Shown here piece after piece: positions 16,716 through 25,249 of a DNA stretch of 64,000 nucleotides. The stretch's first letter is position 1, and each line of letters opens with the position of its first letter. Made by a program: the position numbers and the translations under genes. The notes under the pieces were generated by a model. The model did not search any database. It was not told the DNA's origin and was given only the letters and a program-made list of their open reading frames with translations. Source of the DNA: Falsibacillus albus (GTDB lineage Bacteria; Bacillota; Bacilli; Bacillales; DSM-25281); contig NZ_RCVZ01000006.1 of assembly GCF_003668575.1 (NCBI RefSeq), forward strand, positions 169,399-233,398. Direction: 5' to 3'.

Positions 16716-18818
16716 ATGAAAGCAAGGAAATCTGGAATTATTTTATTGATTTTTGCATTATGCTTGCCATCTGTGTTCTCCAACTTCCCGACTGCATTTG
16801 CGGAGGGGCCGAATGATCCAGCACCGGAAATTCAGCCATCTGGGGCATCAAATGGCAAAAAAATCTTATTCGACAATACCCATGGACAAACTGCCGGCGC
16901 TGCAGACTGGGTCATTGATGGTGGGTTCTCTGATTTTGCCAATGCAATTGCTGGAAATGGGTATTATGTAAAAGAACTAAGAAAAAATACTCCAATCACT
17001 TATCAGGATCTACAGGACTATGATGTTCTGGTCATAGGGGAAGCCAATATTCCATACAAATCTTCGGAGCAGGATGCACTTCTTCAATATGTACAAAATG
17101 GCGGCAGCATTTTCTTTATTGCCGATCACTATAATGCTGACCGCAATAAGAACCGCTGGGACGCTTCGGAAGTATTTAATGGATATAGACGCGGAGCCTG
17201 GTCCGATCCAACAAAAGGAATGACATCCGAAGAAGCCGGTTCAGCAGCCATGCAGGGAGTGGCAAGTTCGGACTGGCTGTCGACCAATTTTGGCATCAGA
17301 TTCAGATACAATGCTTTAGGCGATATCACAGCCAATGATATTGTCTCTCCAAGTCAATCATTCGGTATTACGAATGGTGTCTCCACCGTTGCCATGCATG
17401 CTGGTTCCACTCTAGCAATTACGGATGGCAACAAGGCAAAAGGAATTGTTTATTTGCCGCAAACCAGCACCAGCTGGAGTCATGCAGTAGATCAAGGTGT
17501 ATATGACGGAGGAGGCAGACCCGAAGGTCCATTTGTTGCAATATCCAAAGTCGGCCTCGGTAAAGCGGCTTTCATCGGGGATTCTTCACCGGTTGAAGAT
17601 TCATCGCCAAAATACAAACGTGAAGAAAATGGCCAAACTAAAACAACGTATGACGGGTTTCAAGAACAGAATGACGGAACTCTTTTAGAGAATATGATAG
17701 ATTGGTTGTCACAACAAGAAAGTTACACAAGTCTTTCACAAGTAAGCGGCCTTCAATTGGATCAGCCGACAGCGCTTCTATCCATGGAAACGCCGCAAAA
17801 TTCTACCGAGCCTCAGGCTGAACCATGGGCAGCCCCGGATGCCGGCTACAAATGGTACGATCCATCAACGTTTAAATCAGGTTCTTATGGATATATGGGT
17901 GGAGGAACCGGCGGCACAGGCAGTCCAACGGAAAATGTATTTATTTCTGAATATGTAGAAGGAAGCAGTCTGAACAAAGCGATAGAAATTTATAACGGAA
18001 CAGCTTCTTCGCTTGATTTGTCTTCATATTCGCTTAAATTATCGAATGTAGCCAATCCAATTTCATTATCTGGAACGGTTGCGAGTGGTGATGTATATGT
18101 CGTCGCCAACAGCGGAGCAGCTCAAGCCGTTTTGGACAAAGCCGATTTATTGAGCAGCAGCCTATCTTTCAATGGTGATGATTCCGTCACACTTGAAAAC
18201 AGTGGACAAACTGTAGATGTGGTAGGGAGTGCAGGCACATCTTTCGGTGCTGACCAGACGCTTGTTAGAAATAGTTCTGTCACAACGGGAACTACTGCAT
18301 ACTCAGCAAGTGAATGGACAAGCTACCCTGTCGATACATTCAGCTATTTGGGAAGTCATACAGGAAGTGTTGTGTCTGGCACGGAAGTGTTGAATGAAAA
18401 TTTCGATACTGGATCAAAGGGTGCTTATTCCTCAGCGAACGTAACGCTTGGGAGCGGTTCATGGTATTTTGATAATGCATTGCTTGGCAATCTAAGCACT
18501 GATAAGAAAAATGGAGCCCAATCTGCCAGAGTGAAAGCAAGCGGAGCGATAACGATGAATTTTGATGTCAGCGGGGCAAAGTCCATTGAGGTATCACATG
18601 CCAACTTTGGCTCTGACACAGGTGCATCCTGGCAGGTGCAGATGTCTACCAATCAAGGCGGCACCTGGGTGAATGTCGTAAATTCGAATACGAGTTCTTC
18701 AGCTCTTTCGAAAACATCGGTCACTGTCAATCAAAGCGGACCTGTCAGGTTCAGGATTGTTGTAAGTGGAACCAGTGGAAGCCGCTTGAATTTTGATGAT
18801 TTTAAAATACTCAATTAA
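16716..18818 (+). CDS. Large secreted protein with GldG/DUF4350-like N-domain and lamin-tail domain
   Basis: Exported 700-aa protein of unknown function. The signal peptide is clear (MKARKSGIILLIFALCLPSV, then FSNFPTAFAEG, with cleavage probably after AFA). Residues about 45-340 look like a GldG/ThuA-type alpha/beta domain (ILFDNTHGQTAGAADW, DVLVIGEANIPY, GGSIFFIADHYN). A lamin-tail domain follows near 410-520 (NVFISEYVEGSSLNKAIEIY). The C-terminal ~150 residues form a Ser/Thr/Gly-rich beta domain (NENFDTGSKGAYSSANVT ... LNFDDFKIL) of the kind often found beside secreted nucleases. The ATG at 16716 lies 9 nt after AAAGGAG. No nuclease catalytic motif was recognised, so a DNA- or wall-binding role is only a guess. 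Confidence 0.75.
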   Translation: MKARKSGIILLIFALCLPSVFSNFPTAFAEGPNDPAPEIQPSGASNGKKILFDNTHGQTAGAADWVIDGGFSDFANAIAGNGYYVKELRKNTPITYQDLQDYDVLVIGEANIPYKSSEQDALLQYVQNGGSIFFIADHYNADRNKNRWDASEVFNGYRRGAWSDPTKGMTSEEAGSAAMQGVASSDWLSTNFGIRFRYNALGDITANDIVSPSQSFGITNGVSTVAMHAGSTLAITDGNKAKGIVYLPQTSTSWSHAVDQGVYDGGGRPEGPFVAISKVGLGKAAFIGDSSPVEDSSPKYKREENGQTKTTYDGFQEQNDGTLLENMIDWLSQQESYTSLSQVSGLQLDQPTALLSMETPQNSTEPQAEPWAAPDAGYKWYDPSTFKSGSYGYMGGGTGGTGSPTENVFISEYVEGSSLNKAIEIYNGTASSLDLSSYSLKLSNVANPISLSGTVASGDVYVVANSGAAQAVLDKADLLSSSLSFNGDDSVTLENSGQTVDVVGSAGTSFGADQTLVRNSSVTTGTTAYSASEWTSYPVDTFSYLGSHTGSVVSGTEVLNENFDTGSKGAYSSANVTLGSGSWYFDNALLGNLSTDKKNGAQSARVKASGAITMNFDVSGAKSIEVSHANFGSDTGASWQVQMSTNQGGTWVNVVNSNTSSSALSKTSVTVNQSGPVRFRIVVSGTSGSRLNFDDFKILN

Positions 18819-18824
18819 ACATTA

Positions 18825-18868
18825 GAAAAAAGACTGTCCAAATGTATCATTTGGACAGTCTTTTTTCT
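18825..18868. terminator. Bidirectional intrinsic terminator
   Basis: AAAAAAGACTGTCCAAATG, TAT, CATTTGGACAGTCTTTTTT is a nearly perfect 19-bp stem with T-tracts in both directions. It serves the secreted protein gene on the plus strand and the small minus-strand gene that ends at 18870. Confidence 0.95.
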
Positions 18869-18869
18869 G

Positions 18870-19013
18870 TTATTTTTCGTTTTGAAGATTTTCTTTAGTA
18901 CGTGGTCCTTTATCTGCTGCAAATTCAACCATTTCTTTGCTTTGATCCTTATCATGATATTTTGCATTATTGTTCCTTTGAGCGTTTGCATTCCCGCGCT
19001 TCGTTTTTCCCAC
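18870..19013 (-). CDS. Small basic hydrophilic protein (47 aa)
   Basis: Short minus-strand gene: GTG start at 19013 with AAGGAG 9 nt upstream (CTCCTT at 23-28 past 19000 on the plus strand) and TAA at 18870, directly against a bidirectional terminator. The product starts MGKTKRGNANAQRNNNAK and ends KGPRTKENLQNEK. It is rich in Lys, Asn, Gln and Asp and has no hydrophobic segment, which resembles the composition of minor small acid-soluble spore proteins. No specific family was recognised. The good ribosome binding site and the terminator are the main reasons to call it real. Confidence 0.6.
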   Translation of the reverse strand: MGKTKRGNANAQRNNNAKYHDKDQSKEMVEFAADKGPRTKENLQNEK

Positions 19014-19347
19014 TGCCTTCAGCTCCTTCCAGGCTCTGGTAACGGTTGATCAAAAAAAATCAACAGAAACTTCGGCTATATTTTTTCCTTATTATTAGAG
19101 ATTGTGGGGGAATTATACCTTTAAACAATTGAAAAACTTCCCATCAGAAATATAAGGTTTGTTTGGAAAAGACTAGTCAGATTATGAAACGACAAAATTC
19201 TACTTGTTTTTAATAGTCATAATGATTAGAATCAATGTGTGCAGATTTTTGGTTTCAACATGTTTCTTCAATAGGAACAATGGGATAATAAATATTAAGC
19301 AGAACACTGAACATCCTAAGTTATTTTATATAGAAGCAGGTGTTATG
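19014..19347. other. Non-coding gap between small minus-strand gene and LCP gene
   Basis: This 334-bp gap contains the small gene's ribosome binding site and a short hairpin GTTGAT-CAAAAAAA-ATCAAC at 19045-19064, whose arms match the ends of the GTTGATTGG element; it may be a minimal remnant. The rest is AT-rich, with no convincing gene or promoter seen. Confidence 0.4.
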
Positions 19348-20337
19348 ATGGACTCAAGATACAACAAACGCAAAGAACGAAAAGGAAGAAAGAAAAAACG
19401 ATATAGAATTCTTGCTGTCTTGCTGCTGTTGATTTTTTCTGTAGTAGGATATTCCGCCTATCAATATTACGAAGGAACGAAAATGGCCAAGGATGAGCCC
19501 ACTACGTTGAAGAAAGATTATAAATTCAACGGAACTAAGGACGCTAACGGCAAAATCAATGTCTTACTTTTGGGGATCGACAGCCGGGGCGAACAAAAAT
19601 CACGTTCTGACACAATGATCGTAGCCCAATATGATCCGAAAACAGAACAAACGAAAATGGTTTCATTAATGCGGGATATGTATGTGAAAATTCCCGGGTA
19701 TCAAAACTATAAATTAAATACTGCCTTTTTCTTGGGTGGTCCAGAGCTATTGAGAAAAACGATCAAGGAAAACTTCGGCCTTGATATTCAATACTACATG
19801 ATTGTCGATTTCAAAGGATTCGAAAAATCGATCGACACACTGGCTCCCGAGGGGATCGAAATCAATGTAGAAAAGGAAATGTCCCAGAATATCGGGGTGA
19901 CTTTAAAACCAGGCGTTCAAAAATTGCATGGGAAGGAATTGCTCGGGTATGCCCGTTTCCGCCACGATGCACAAGGGGACTTTGGCCGGGTTGCGCGCCA
20001 ACAGAAAGTTCTTGAAGCTGTAAAGGAGAAAGTATTAAGTGTCGGCGGTGTAGCAAAGCTCCCTAAAATGATCGGGGCTGTCCAGCCTTACTACGAAACA
20101 AACATGAGTAAGTGGAACGAAATCTCCCTATTGAAGGACGTTTTATTTAATAATGACAAAAAAATCAAAACCTTGACGGTACCTGTTGAAGGCTCTTATC
20201 AAAACGGATATTATAGCCACGCAGGTGCGGTTCTGGAAGTTGATTTTGACAAGAACCGTCAAGCCATCCAGGATTTCCTGAACGGTAAAAATCAAGATGG
20301 CAGCAGTGATTCAGAAAACAGCAGTGACAACCAATAA
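19348..20337 (+). CDS. LytR-CpsA-Psr (LCP) family cell-wall glycopolymer ligase
   Basis: Membrane-anchored enzyme that attaches anionic polymers such as teichoic acids to peptidoglycan. A short basic cytoplasmic start (RYNKRKERKGRKKKRYR) precedes one membrane segment (ILAVLLLLIFSVVGYSAY), then the extracellular LCP domain with VLLLGIDSRGEQKSRSDTM, MVSLMRDMYVKIPG and GYARFRHDAQGDFGRVARQQ; these hold the Asp and Arg residues used to bind the polyprenyl pyrophosphate. The start is placed at the ATG 19348 (or 19345) after AGGTG; the open frame upstream of this has no ribosome binding site. About 330 aa, normal for TagTUV-type proteins. It stands alone, followed by a terminator. Confidence 0.9.
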   Translation: MDSRYNKRKERKGRKKKRYRILAVLLLLIFSVVGYSAYQYYEGTKMAKDEPTTLKKDYKFNGTKDANGKINVLLLGIDSRGEQKSRSDTMIVAQYDPKTEQTKMVSLMRDMYVKIPGYQNYKLNTAFFLGGPELLRKTIKENFGLDIQYYMIVDFKGFEKSIDTLAPEGIEINVEKEMSQNIGVTLKPGVQKLHGKELLGYARFRHDAQGDFGRVARQQKVLEAVKEKVLSVGGVAKLPKMIGAVQPYYETNMSKWNEISLLKDVLFNNDKKIKTLTVPVEGSYQNGYYSHAGAVLEVDFDKNRQAIQDFLNGKNQDGSSDSENSSDNQ

Positions 20338-20372
20338 AACTTGAGGCTGAGACAAAAGAGTTTTAATAGAAG

Positions 20373-20434
20373 AAAAACCCGAACTATAATCCGAAATGTT
20401 TCCTTATATTTCGGATTCGTTCGGGCTTTTCATG
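20373..20434 (+). terminator. Intrinsic terminator after the LCP gene
   Basis: CCCGAAC and ATCCGAAAT on the left pair with ATTTCGGAT and GTTCGGG on the right, followed by CTTTT. A long two-part stem about 35 nt after the LCP stop codon. Confidence 0.88.
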
Positions 20435-20465
20435 TTTAAGAATGTTTGTAGATTTTAGCTTATTC

Positions 20466-20540
20466 CAGCTGTTGATTGGAGTGCAAGACAAAGACTCCGG
20501 CCCCCCGTGGAAAGCGAAGTCTTGCGCGGAAATCAACAGC
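20466..20540. repeat. Intergenic palindromic element, 75-bp form
   Basis: Starts CAGCTGTTGATTGGAGTGCA and ends GGAAATCAACAGC; the inner arms are CAAAGACTCCGG and AAAGCGAAGTCTTGC. It lacks the central GTTCGAT hairpin of the long copies at 14818 and 23376. It lies in the 409-bp gap between the LCP and DUF1206 genes. Confidence 0.85.
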
Positions 20541-20682
20541 GGCGTAATAGAAACTAAAAACATGTTTTAGATATTGTTTGTCTCTAGAGTAAAGTGAATA
20601 AGTTGTGTCCCCGTGTCTTTTGTATGGCTGCGAAATCGATGTGAATTCGAAAGCAGCTATAAATTGTTTACAGTAATTAGTT

Positions 20683-20708
20683 GTTTTTAATCTGTGTAAA
20701 AAGGGAAT
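20683..20708 (+). promoter_or_regulatory. Candidate sigma-B promoter for the DUF1206 gene
   Basis: GTTTTT, 14 nt, GGGAAT matches the Bacillus general-stress sigma-B pattern (GTTTAA, 12-15 nt, GGGTAT) and lies 39 bp before the start codon. A stress role would fit the neighbouring Ter island. Confidence 0.5.
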
Positions 20709-20746
20709 AACTCACTTATGAGAGTCATTGAAGGGAGAAAAAGGCG

Positions 20747-21589
20747 ATGAGTGAGGGGTTATTGACCAAAAATATCAAAGAACATGAGATAACGGCTCGA
20801 CCGTGGATCAAAAGGTTTGCAAGACTTGGTTATTTTGCGAAAGGGTTTGTTTACATTCTTATTGGAGTCCTCTCCATGCTGGCAGCATTTGGAGTCGGTG
20901 GAGGCACAAAAGACGCAACCGGGGCATTCGCGGCAGTGGCCAGTGAGCCTTATGGGGAAATATTGCTGTGGGTTATAGCGGCGGGGCTGGCAGGATATGT
21001 TTCCTGGCGCTTTATCCAAATAATTTTCGATCCTGAAGAAAAAGGGTTTGATATGAAAGGGATATTAATAAAGCTGGGCTACCTGATCAGCGGGATCATT
21101 TATTCTGGTTTGATCTTCAAAGCAGTTAAAATCGCCCTCCATAGCAGTTCCGGTAATTCCGGGGGCTCGAAAAAGACCATGCTGGCAAAGGTGATGGCAG
21201 AACCATTTGGGCAGTGGGCAGTGGGACTTGTTGGAATTGGAATCATCATTTTCGGTATTTATGAATTTTATTATGCTTTTAAAGGAAAATTTGCAGAGAA
21301 ATTTAAAAAGCATAAAATGAATAAACATGAATGGGAATTGGGGATCAAATCCGGTAAAATCGGGCTGTCTGCCAGGGGAGTCGTTTTTTGCATCATTGGC
21401 TATTTTGTGACAATGACTGCATACACAGCAAAACCAAGTGATTCGATCTCAATGGACGGTGCCCTTTTAAAAATCGCCCAACAGCCTTTCGGACAATGGA
21501 TGTTGGCGATCGTAGCCATTGGACTAAGCCTTTATGGGGTTTTTCAAATCGTAAAGGGGAAAAATCGATATATGCAAGTAATATCTTAA
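20747..21589 (+). CDS. DUF1206 family membrane protein
   Basis: Integral membrane protein of 280 aa built from three tandem DUF1206 repeats, each with two hydrophobic helices: ARLGYFAKGFVYILIGVLSM, then IKLGYLISGIIYSGLIFKAV, then GKIGLSARGVVFCIIGYFV; each second helix is preceded by a PFGQW- or PYGEI-like motif. Function is unknown in this family. The ATG follows AAGGGAG. It has its own candidate sigma-B promoter and its own terminator, and lies directly upstream of the Ter island, but no operon link is visible. Confidence 0.88.
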   Translation: MSEGLLTKNIKEHEITARPWIKRFARLGYFAKGFVYILIGVLSMLAAFGVGGGTKDATGAFAAVASEPYGEILLWVIAAGLAGYVSWRFIQIIFDPEEKGFDMKGILIKLGYLISGIIYSGLIFKAVKIALHSSSGNSGGSKKTMLAKVMAEPFGQWAVGLVGIGIIIFGIYEFYYAFKGKFAEKFKKHKMNKHEWELGIKSGKIGLSARGVVFCIIGYFVTMTAYTAKPSDSISMDGALLKIAQQPFGQWMLAIVAIGLSLYGVFQIVKGKNRYMQVIS

Positions 21590-21592
21590 AAA

Positions 21593-21621
21593 TGAGGGGA
21601 GCATATAAGGCTCCTCTTTAC
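21593..21621 (+). terminator. Terminator after the DUF1206 gene
   Basis: GAGGGGAGC and GCTCCTCTTT form a stem around ATATAAG, 5 nt after the stop codon; the T-tract is short (TTTA). Confidence 0.65.
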
Positions 21622-21777
21622 TATGCTCCGAAGAAAATATTTTAAATTTATGAAACCTTATTTTGTGATGTTCGTACATAATAGTAACAGCCCAGCTATC
21701 AGCTTTCTTTCAATTCACTCGGTTATTATCCTAAAGAAGTTGTTTTTTTAAAAAGTTAAAAAAATATTTAATTTTAA

Positions 21778-21876
21778 GATGTTGATTGGAGAGCGGATGG
21801 TGCGAAGACTCTGAGGATTCAGTGCAACGCCCCTTGGAATGCCGGCATCCTGCAGTGGAAATCATCCTTAAACAAC
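21778..21876. repeat. Intergenic palindromic element, divergent copy
   Basis: Begins GATGTTGATTGGAGAGCGGA, contains TGCGAAGACTCTGAGG, and ends AAATCATCCTTAAACAAC; the inverted ends are more degraded than in other copies. It sits in the 432-bp gap upstream of the first terD, immediately before the promoter region. Confidence 0.65.
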
Positions 21877-21957
21877 ATTTGAATAAAAGAAGCAACTTTT
21901 ACGAAAACAACTATTCACAAAAATTGTCAGAATTGATATAAATCTTTTTAAAAGATT

Positions 21958-21986
21958 TTGATAGTATGGTAACATTTTAGTATGAA
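21958..21986 (+). promoter_or_regulatory. Candidate sigma-A promoter of the Ter island
   Basis: TTGATA, a 17-nt spacer and TATGAA, 36 bp before the first terD start. A second weaker pair (TTGTCA, 17 nt, TTTAAA) lies just upstream. No clear ECF-type AAC/CGTC promoter was seen, although the B. subtilis yce operon is known to use several stress sigma factors. Confidence 0.5.
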
Positions 21987-22021
21987 TTCACTATTTTTAG
22001 ATAGAAAGAAGGAGTGAAAGT

Positions 22022-22615
22022 ATGGCGATTTCATTACAAAAGGGGCAAAAGATCGATCTGACAAAAGGTAAACCCGGCCTCTCAAAAATTTTAGTTGGAT
22101 TGGGCTGGGACCCCGTGAAAAAAAGTTCAGGATTCTTAGGAGGTTTATTTGGAGGCGGAAATAGCAATATTGATTGTGATGCGTCTGTTTTGATGCTGGA
22201 CGAGAAGGAACGCTTGGAAGATGTCGTCTATTTCGGAAAAAAAGTAAGTACTTGTCAAAGTATTAAACACTCTGGGGATAATATTACAGGAGAAGGCGAA
22301 GGTGACGATGAGCAAGTTTTCATCGATCTCAACAAAGTTCCGGGCAACGTACATAAACTTGTTTTCGTCGTGAATATTTATCAGGCGGTCCAAAGGCGCC
22401 AAGATTTCGGAATGATCCAAAATGCCTTCATCAGAATTGTGGATTCATCGGCAAATGCCGAGTTGATCCATTATAATTTATCTGACAACTATTCCGGCAA
22501 GACTGCGCTGTTCCCAGGCGAAATTTATCGCCATAACGGAGAATGGAAATTTTCTGCAGTGGGTGAAGGCACCAATGATACAGGCATCGACAAAATTGCA
22601 AACAAATATCGCTGA
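22022..22615 (+). CDS. terD: TerD family protein (YceC-like)
   Basis: Cytoplasmic calcium-binding TerD-domain protein of the tellurium/stress resistance system, 197 aa. Shared family motifs are SLQKGQKIDLTKGKPGL at the N terminus, [14 protein letters not shown] and [15 protein letters not shown] near the end. This copy differs from its two neighbours: after GLGWDP it has a Gly-rich insert (SSGFLGGLFGGGNS), and the acidic DFDLDSS motif of the others reads NIDCDAS. It begins the island, 31 nt before the next terD, after AAGGAG. Confidence 0.92.
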   Translation: MAISLQKGQKIDLTKGKPGLSKILVGLGWDPVKKSSGFLGGLFGGGNSNIDCDASVLMLDEKERLEDVVYFGKKVSTCQSIKHSGDNITGEGEGDDEQVFIDLNKVPGNVHKLVFVVNIYQAVQRRQDFGMIQNAFIRIVDSSANAELIHYNLSDNYSGKTALFPGEIYRHNGEWKFSAVGEGTNDTGIDKIANKYR

Positions 22616-22646
22616 TTAATTCAAACTACTTGAAGGAGTGGCTAAA

Positions 22647-23225
22647 ATGGCAATTAATTTATCAAAAGGACAAAAGGTAGATTTAACAAAAACAAATCCA
22701 GGATTATCAAAAATCGTCGTCGGTCTGGGATGGGATACGAACAAATATGACGGTGGAAACGATTTTGACCTCGATTCTTCTGTTTTCCTATTGAATGGTC
22801 AAGGAAAATGTTCAGCAGAAACTGATTTCATTTTCTATAATAATACAACTGGAGCCAATGGTGCAGTGGTTCACGGAGGCGATAACCGCACGGGGGAAGG
22901 CGAAGGTGATGACGAACGCGTGCGTGTAGATCTCAACAACGTCCCCGCTTCCATTGAAAAAATCGCATTTACGATCACCATCCATGAAGCAGAACAACGC
23001 GGGCAAAACTTTGGGCAGGTTTCCAATTCATTCGTTCGCATTGTAAATGAACAATCAAATGAAGAATTGATCCGCTACGATCTTGGAGAAGATTTCTCAA
23101 TCGAAACGGCCGTTGTCGTCGGTGAACTATACCGCCATAATGGAGAATGGAAATTCAACGCCATCGGAAGCGGATACCAAGGCGGTCTTGCATCGCTTGT
23201 CAAAGACTTTGGATTGGATGTTTAA
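22647..23225 (+). CDS. terD: TerD family protein (YceD-like)
   Basis: Second TerD paralogue, 192 aa, with the canonical [12 protein letters not shown] and [14 protein letters not shown] acidic calcium-binding stretches and [20 protein letters not shown] at the C-terminal end. The ATG at 22647, 8 nt after AAGGAG, is preferred to the in-frame GTG at 22638, which overlaps the ribosome binding site. It follows the first terD closely and is separated from the third by an intergenic element. Confidence 0.93.
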   Translation: MAINLSKGQKVDLTKTNPGLSKIVVGLGWDTNKYDGGNDFDLDSSVFLLNGQGKCSAETDFIFYNNTTGANGAVVHGGDNRTGEGEGDDERVRVDLNNVPASIEKIAFTITIHEAEQRGQNFGQVSNSFVRIVNEQSNEELIRYDLGEDFSIETAVVVGELYRHNGEWKFNAIGSGYQGGLASLVKDFGLDV

Positions 23226-23375
23226 AGGTCAAACAATGGACAAAGGCTCCTGCAGCTGAAATCAATCACATTTTATTATGGTTAAAAAGGCTGTTTTTGT
23301 AAAGGTGTTGTCAATCCTAGTGACGATACTAACGTAAGGCGATATTAAGTCTTGGTTTTCACATTAGCCTGTTTC

Positions 23376-23561
23376 CAGCTGTTGATTGAGTGCAAGTCGT
23401 AGACTCCGAAGGGAAAAGCGGCGTCAGCGAGACCCCGGAGGCGCTAGCCGAGGAGGGATCAGGCGGATGTTCGATTAAGTTCGGCACATCCGGTGCCAAT
23501 CGAACGACCTCACTTCGTGTGTGGCCCGAGGAAAGCGAAGACTTGCACGGAAGTCAACAGC
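23376..23561. repeat. Intergenic palindromic element, long form (186 bp), inside the Ter island
   Basis: Starts CAGCTGTTGATTGAGTGCAA and ends GGAAGTCAACAGCGG, with the central GTTCGAT...ATCGAAC and CGGCAC...GTGCC hairpin. It splits the second and third terD genes, which are normally adjacent, creating a 506-bp gap (23226-23731). A short plus-strand open frame through the element is repeat-derived and has no ribosome binding site. AT-rich sequence after 23580 may carry a new promoter for the third terD. Confidence 0.85.
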
Positions 23562-23731
23562 GGCATTTAACTAAACCTTACGTAAAAATAGCTATTTTGT
23601 TTGTTGAAATAAAGTTTACCAGCTCTTTTCTTCCTATATAATATATTTTGAGAGAATAGAGCCTTAAAAAACCACTAAGGATTTCGAAAGAGCTAAAAGA
23701 TAATATGTAAAGAACGGAATGGAGTGATTGT

Positions 23732-24313
23732 ATGTCATCAATATCATTATCTAAAGGGCAGCGAATTGATCTGACCAAGACAAATCCAGGCTTGACGAAA
23801 GTCATCATCGGTCTTGGCTGGGATACAAACAAATATTCAGGCGGACAGGATTTTGACCTGGATGCATCAGCTTTCTTGGCTACATCTGAAGGGAAAGTTA
23901 TTAATGACAACGAGTTTATTTTTTATAACAATTTAAAAAGTCCCGATGGGGCAGTTGAGCACACCGGAGATAATCGTACGGGTGAAGGTGAGGGAGACGA
24001 TGAACAGCTGATCGTTGACTTCAGCAAGGTTTCAAGGCATATCGAGAAAATTGGAATCACTGTGACCATTCACGATGCCGAAGCCCGTTCACAAAACTTC
24101 GGGCAGGTGTCCAATGCATTTGTCCGTGTATTGGATGCATCTACGAATGAAGAGGTACTGCGCTACGATTTAGGCGAAGATTTTTCCATTGAAACAGCTG
24201 TAGTTGTATGCGAACTTTACAAACACAGCGGTGATTGGAAATTCAATGCCATCGGCAGCGGTTTCCAAGGCGGTCTGGCGGCATTATGCCGTAATTATGG
24301 CTTGGATGTTTGA
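23732..24313 (+). CDS. terD: TerD family protein (YceE-like)
   Basis: Third TerD paralogue, 193 aa, with [46 protein letters not shown] and a C terminus that reads [20 protein letters not shown]. It is closest to the second copy. The ATG follows TGGAGTG. The 506-bp gap upstream suggests it now has its own promoter or depends on readthrough of the intergenic element. Confidence 0.93.
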   Translation: MSSISLSKGQRIDLTKTNPGLTKVIIGLGWDTNKYSGGQDFDLDASAFLATSEGKVINDNEFIFYNNLKSPDGAVEHTGDNRTGEGEGDDEQLIVDFSKVSRHIEKIGITVTIHDAEARSQNFGQVSNAFVRVLDASTNEEVLRYDLGEDFSIETAVVVCELYKHSGDWKFNAIGSGFQGGLAALCRNYGLDV

Positions 24314-24319
24314 TTTTAT

Positions 24320-24351
24320 GGCAAAAAGGGGCTTCATATACCCTTTTTGCC
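24320..24351 (+). other. Stem-loop between terD and terC
   Basis: GGCAAAAAGGG and CCCTTTTTGCC form an 11-bp perfect stem with a 10-nt loop, directly after the third terD stop. No T-tract follows, so it may be an attenuator or RNA-processing site between terD and terC instead of a full terminator. Confidence 0.5.
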
Positions 24352-24415
24352 GCTCTAGATGACAGAATATTCCGTCATTTAAGGACCAACAAAATTGGAG
24401 TAAAGGGGAAAAGAA

Positions 24416-25153
24416 ATGGCAGATTTCTTTCATGGGCTCATACAAAATTATGCATCATTCTTTTCTTTGGAAACGTTTGAACATGTTTTGACGGACCCTG
24501 CGAGTTGGGGGATCATTGGTACATTGGTCATATTAGAAGGGCTGTTGTCAGCGGATAATGCACTTGTGCTGGCTGTGCTGGTCAGGCACCTTCCTGCAAA
24601 ACAGCAGAAGAAAGCCCTTTTTTATGGGATTATCGGTGCATATATTTTTCGTTTTTTAGCTATTGGCTTGGGCGTATTCTTAATAAAAATCACTTGGATT
24701 AAAATTCTTGGCGGTCTGTATTTGTTGTATTTATCACTTTCCCATTTCCTGAAAAAAGAAGAAGACGATGGGGAAGTAACAGCGAAACAAATGGGCTTTT
24801 GGAGAACGGTGCTTACGGTGGAGCTTATGGATATTGCCTTTAGCATTGATAGCGTCATCGCTGCATTTGGGGTGTCCGATCAACTATGGGTATTGCTGCT
24901 TGGGGGCATGCTCGGCGTTTTGATGATGAGGGGAGTAGCTCAGATTTTCCTTGCTTTGATCGAACGTGTCCCTGAATTTGAAGCCACCGCCTTTATTCTG
25001 ATTGCTGTCATCGGGGTGAAAATGATTGCCGCCTCTTTTGGGTTCCACATGGAGGAAATCTTATTCTTCGGAATTTTGGTGGCCATCTTCTTAGGAACAT
25101 TTCTGGTTCATTTGTGGAAGAAAAGGACGAAGGAATCTGAAGCAGGTAAATAA
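24416..25153 (+). CDS. terC: TerC family integral membrane protein (YceF-like)
   Basis: Polytopic membrane protein of 245 aa with about seven hydrophobic segments; the TerC family is linked to metal efflux and to manganese handling during secretion. The conserved acidic intramembrane motifs are present: ILEGLLSADNALVLAVLVRH near the N terminus and VELMDIAFSIDSVIAAFG in the middle. The ATG is preceded by AAAGGGG. It lies 102 nt after the third terD and 96 nt before the biosynthetic genes. Confidence 0.92.
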   Translation: MADFFHGLIQNYASFFSLETFEHVLTDPASWGIIGTLVILEGLLSADNALVLAVLVRHLPAKQQKKALFYGIIGAYIFRFLAIGLGVFLIKITWIKILGGLYLLYLSLSHFLKKEEDDGEVTAKQMGFWRTVLTVELMDIAFSIDSVIAAFGVSDQLWVLLLGGMLGVLMMRGVAQIFLALIERVPEFEATAFILIAVIGVKMIAASFGFHMEEILFFGILVAIFLGTFLVHLWKKRTKESEAGK

Positions 25154-25249
25154 GAGTTTACTGAGGGAAGGATTCAATGATGATCTTTCTCTCTTTTTCT
25201 ACTTTATGAACATATTATCAAAAGGGTATTCGTTAAGGAGGCAAGTCGT

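Noticed and set aside
23390..23641. 83-codon plus-strand frame between terD genes
   Set aside because: Lies in the intergenic element, no ribosome binding site, the same sequence is found in other copies without an open frame.
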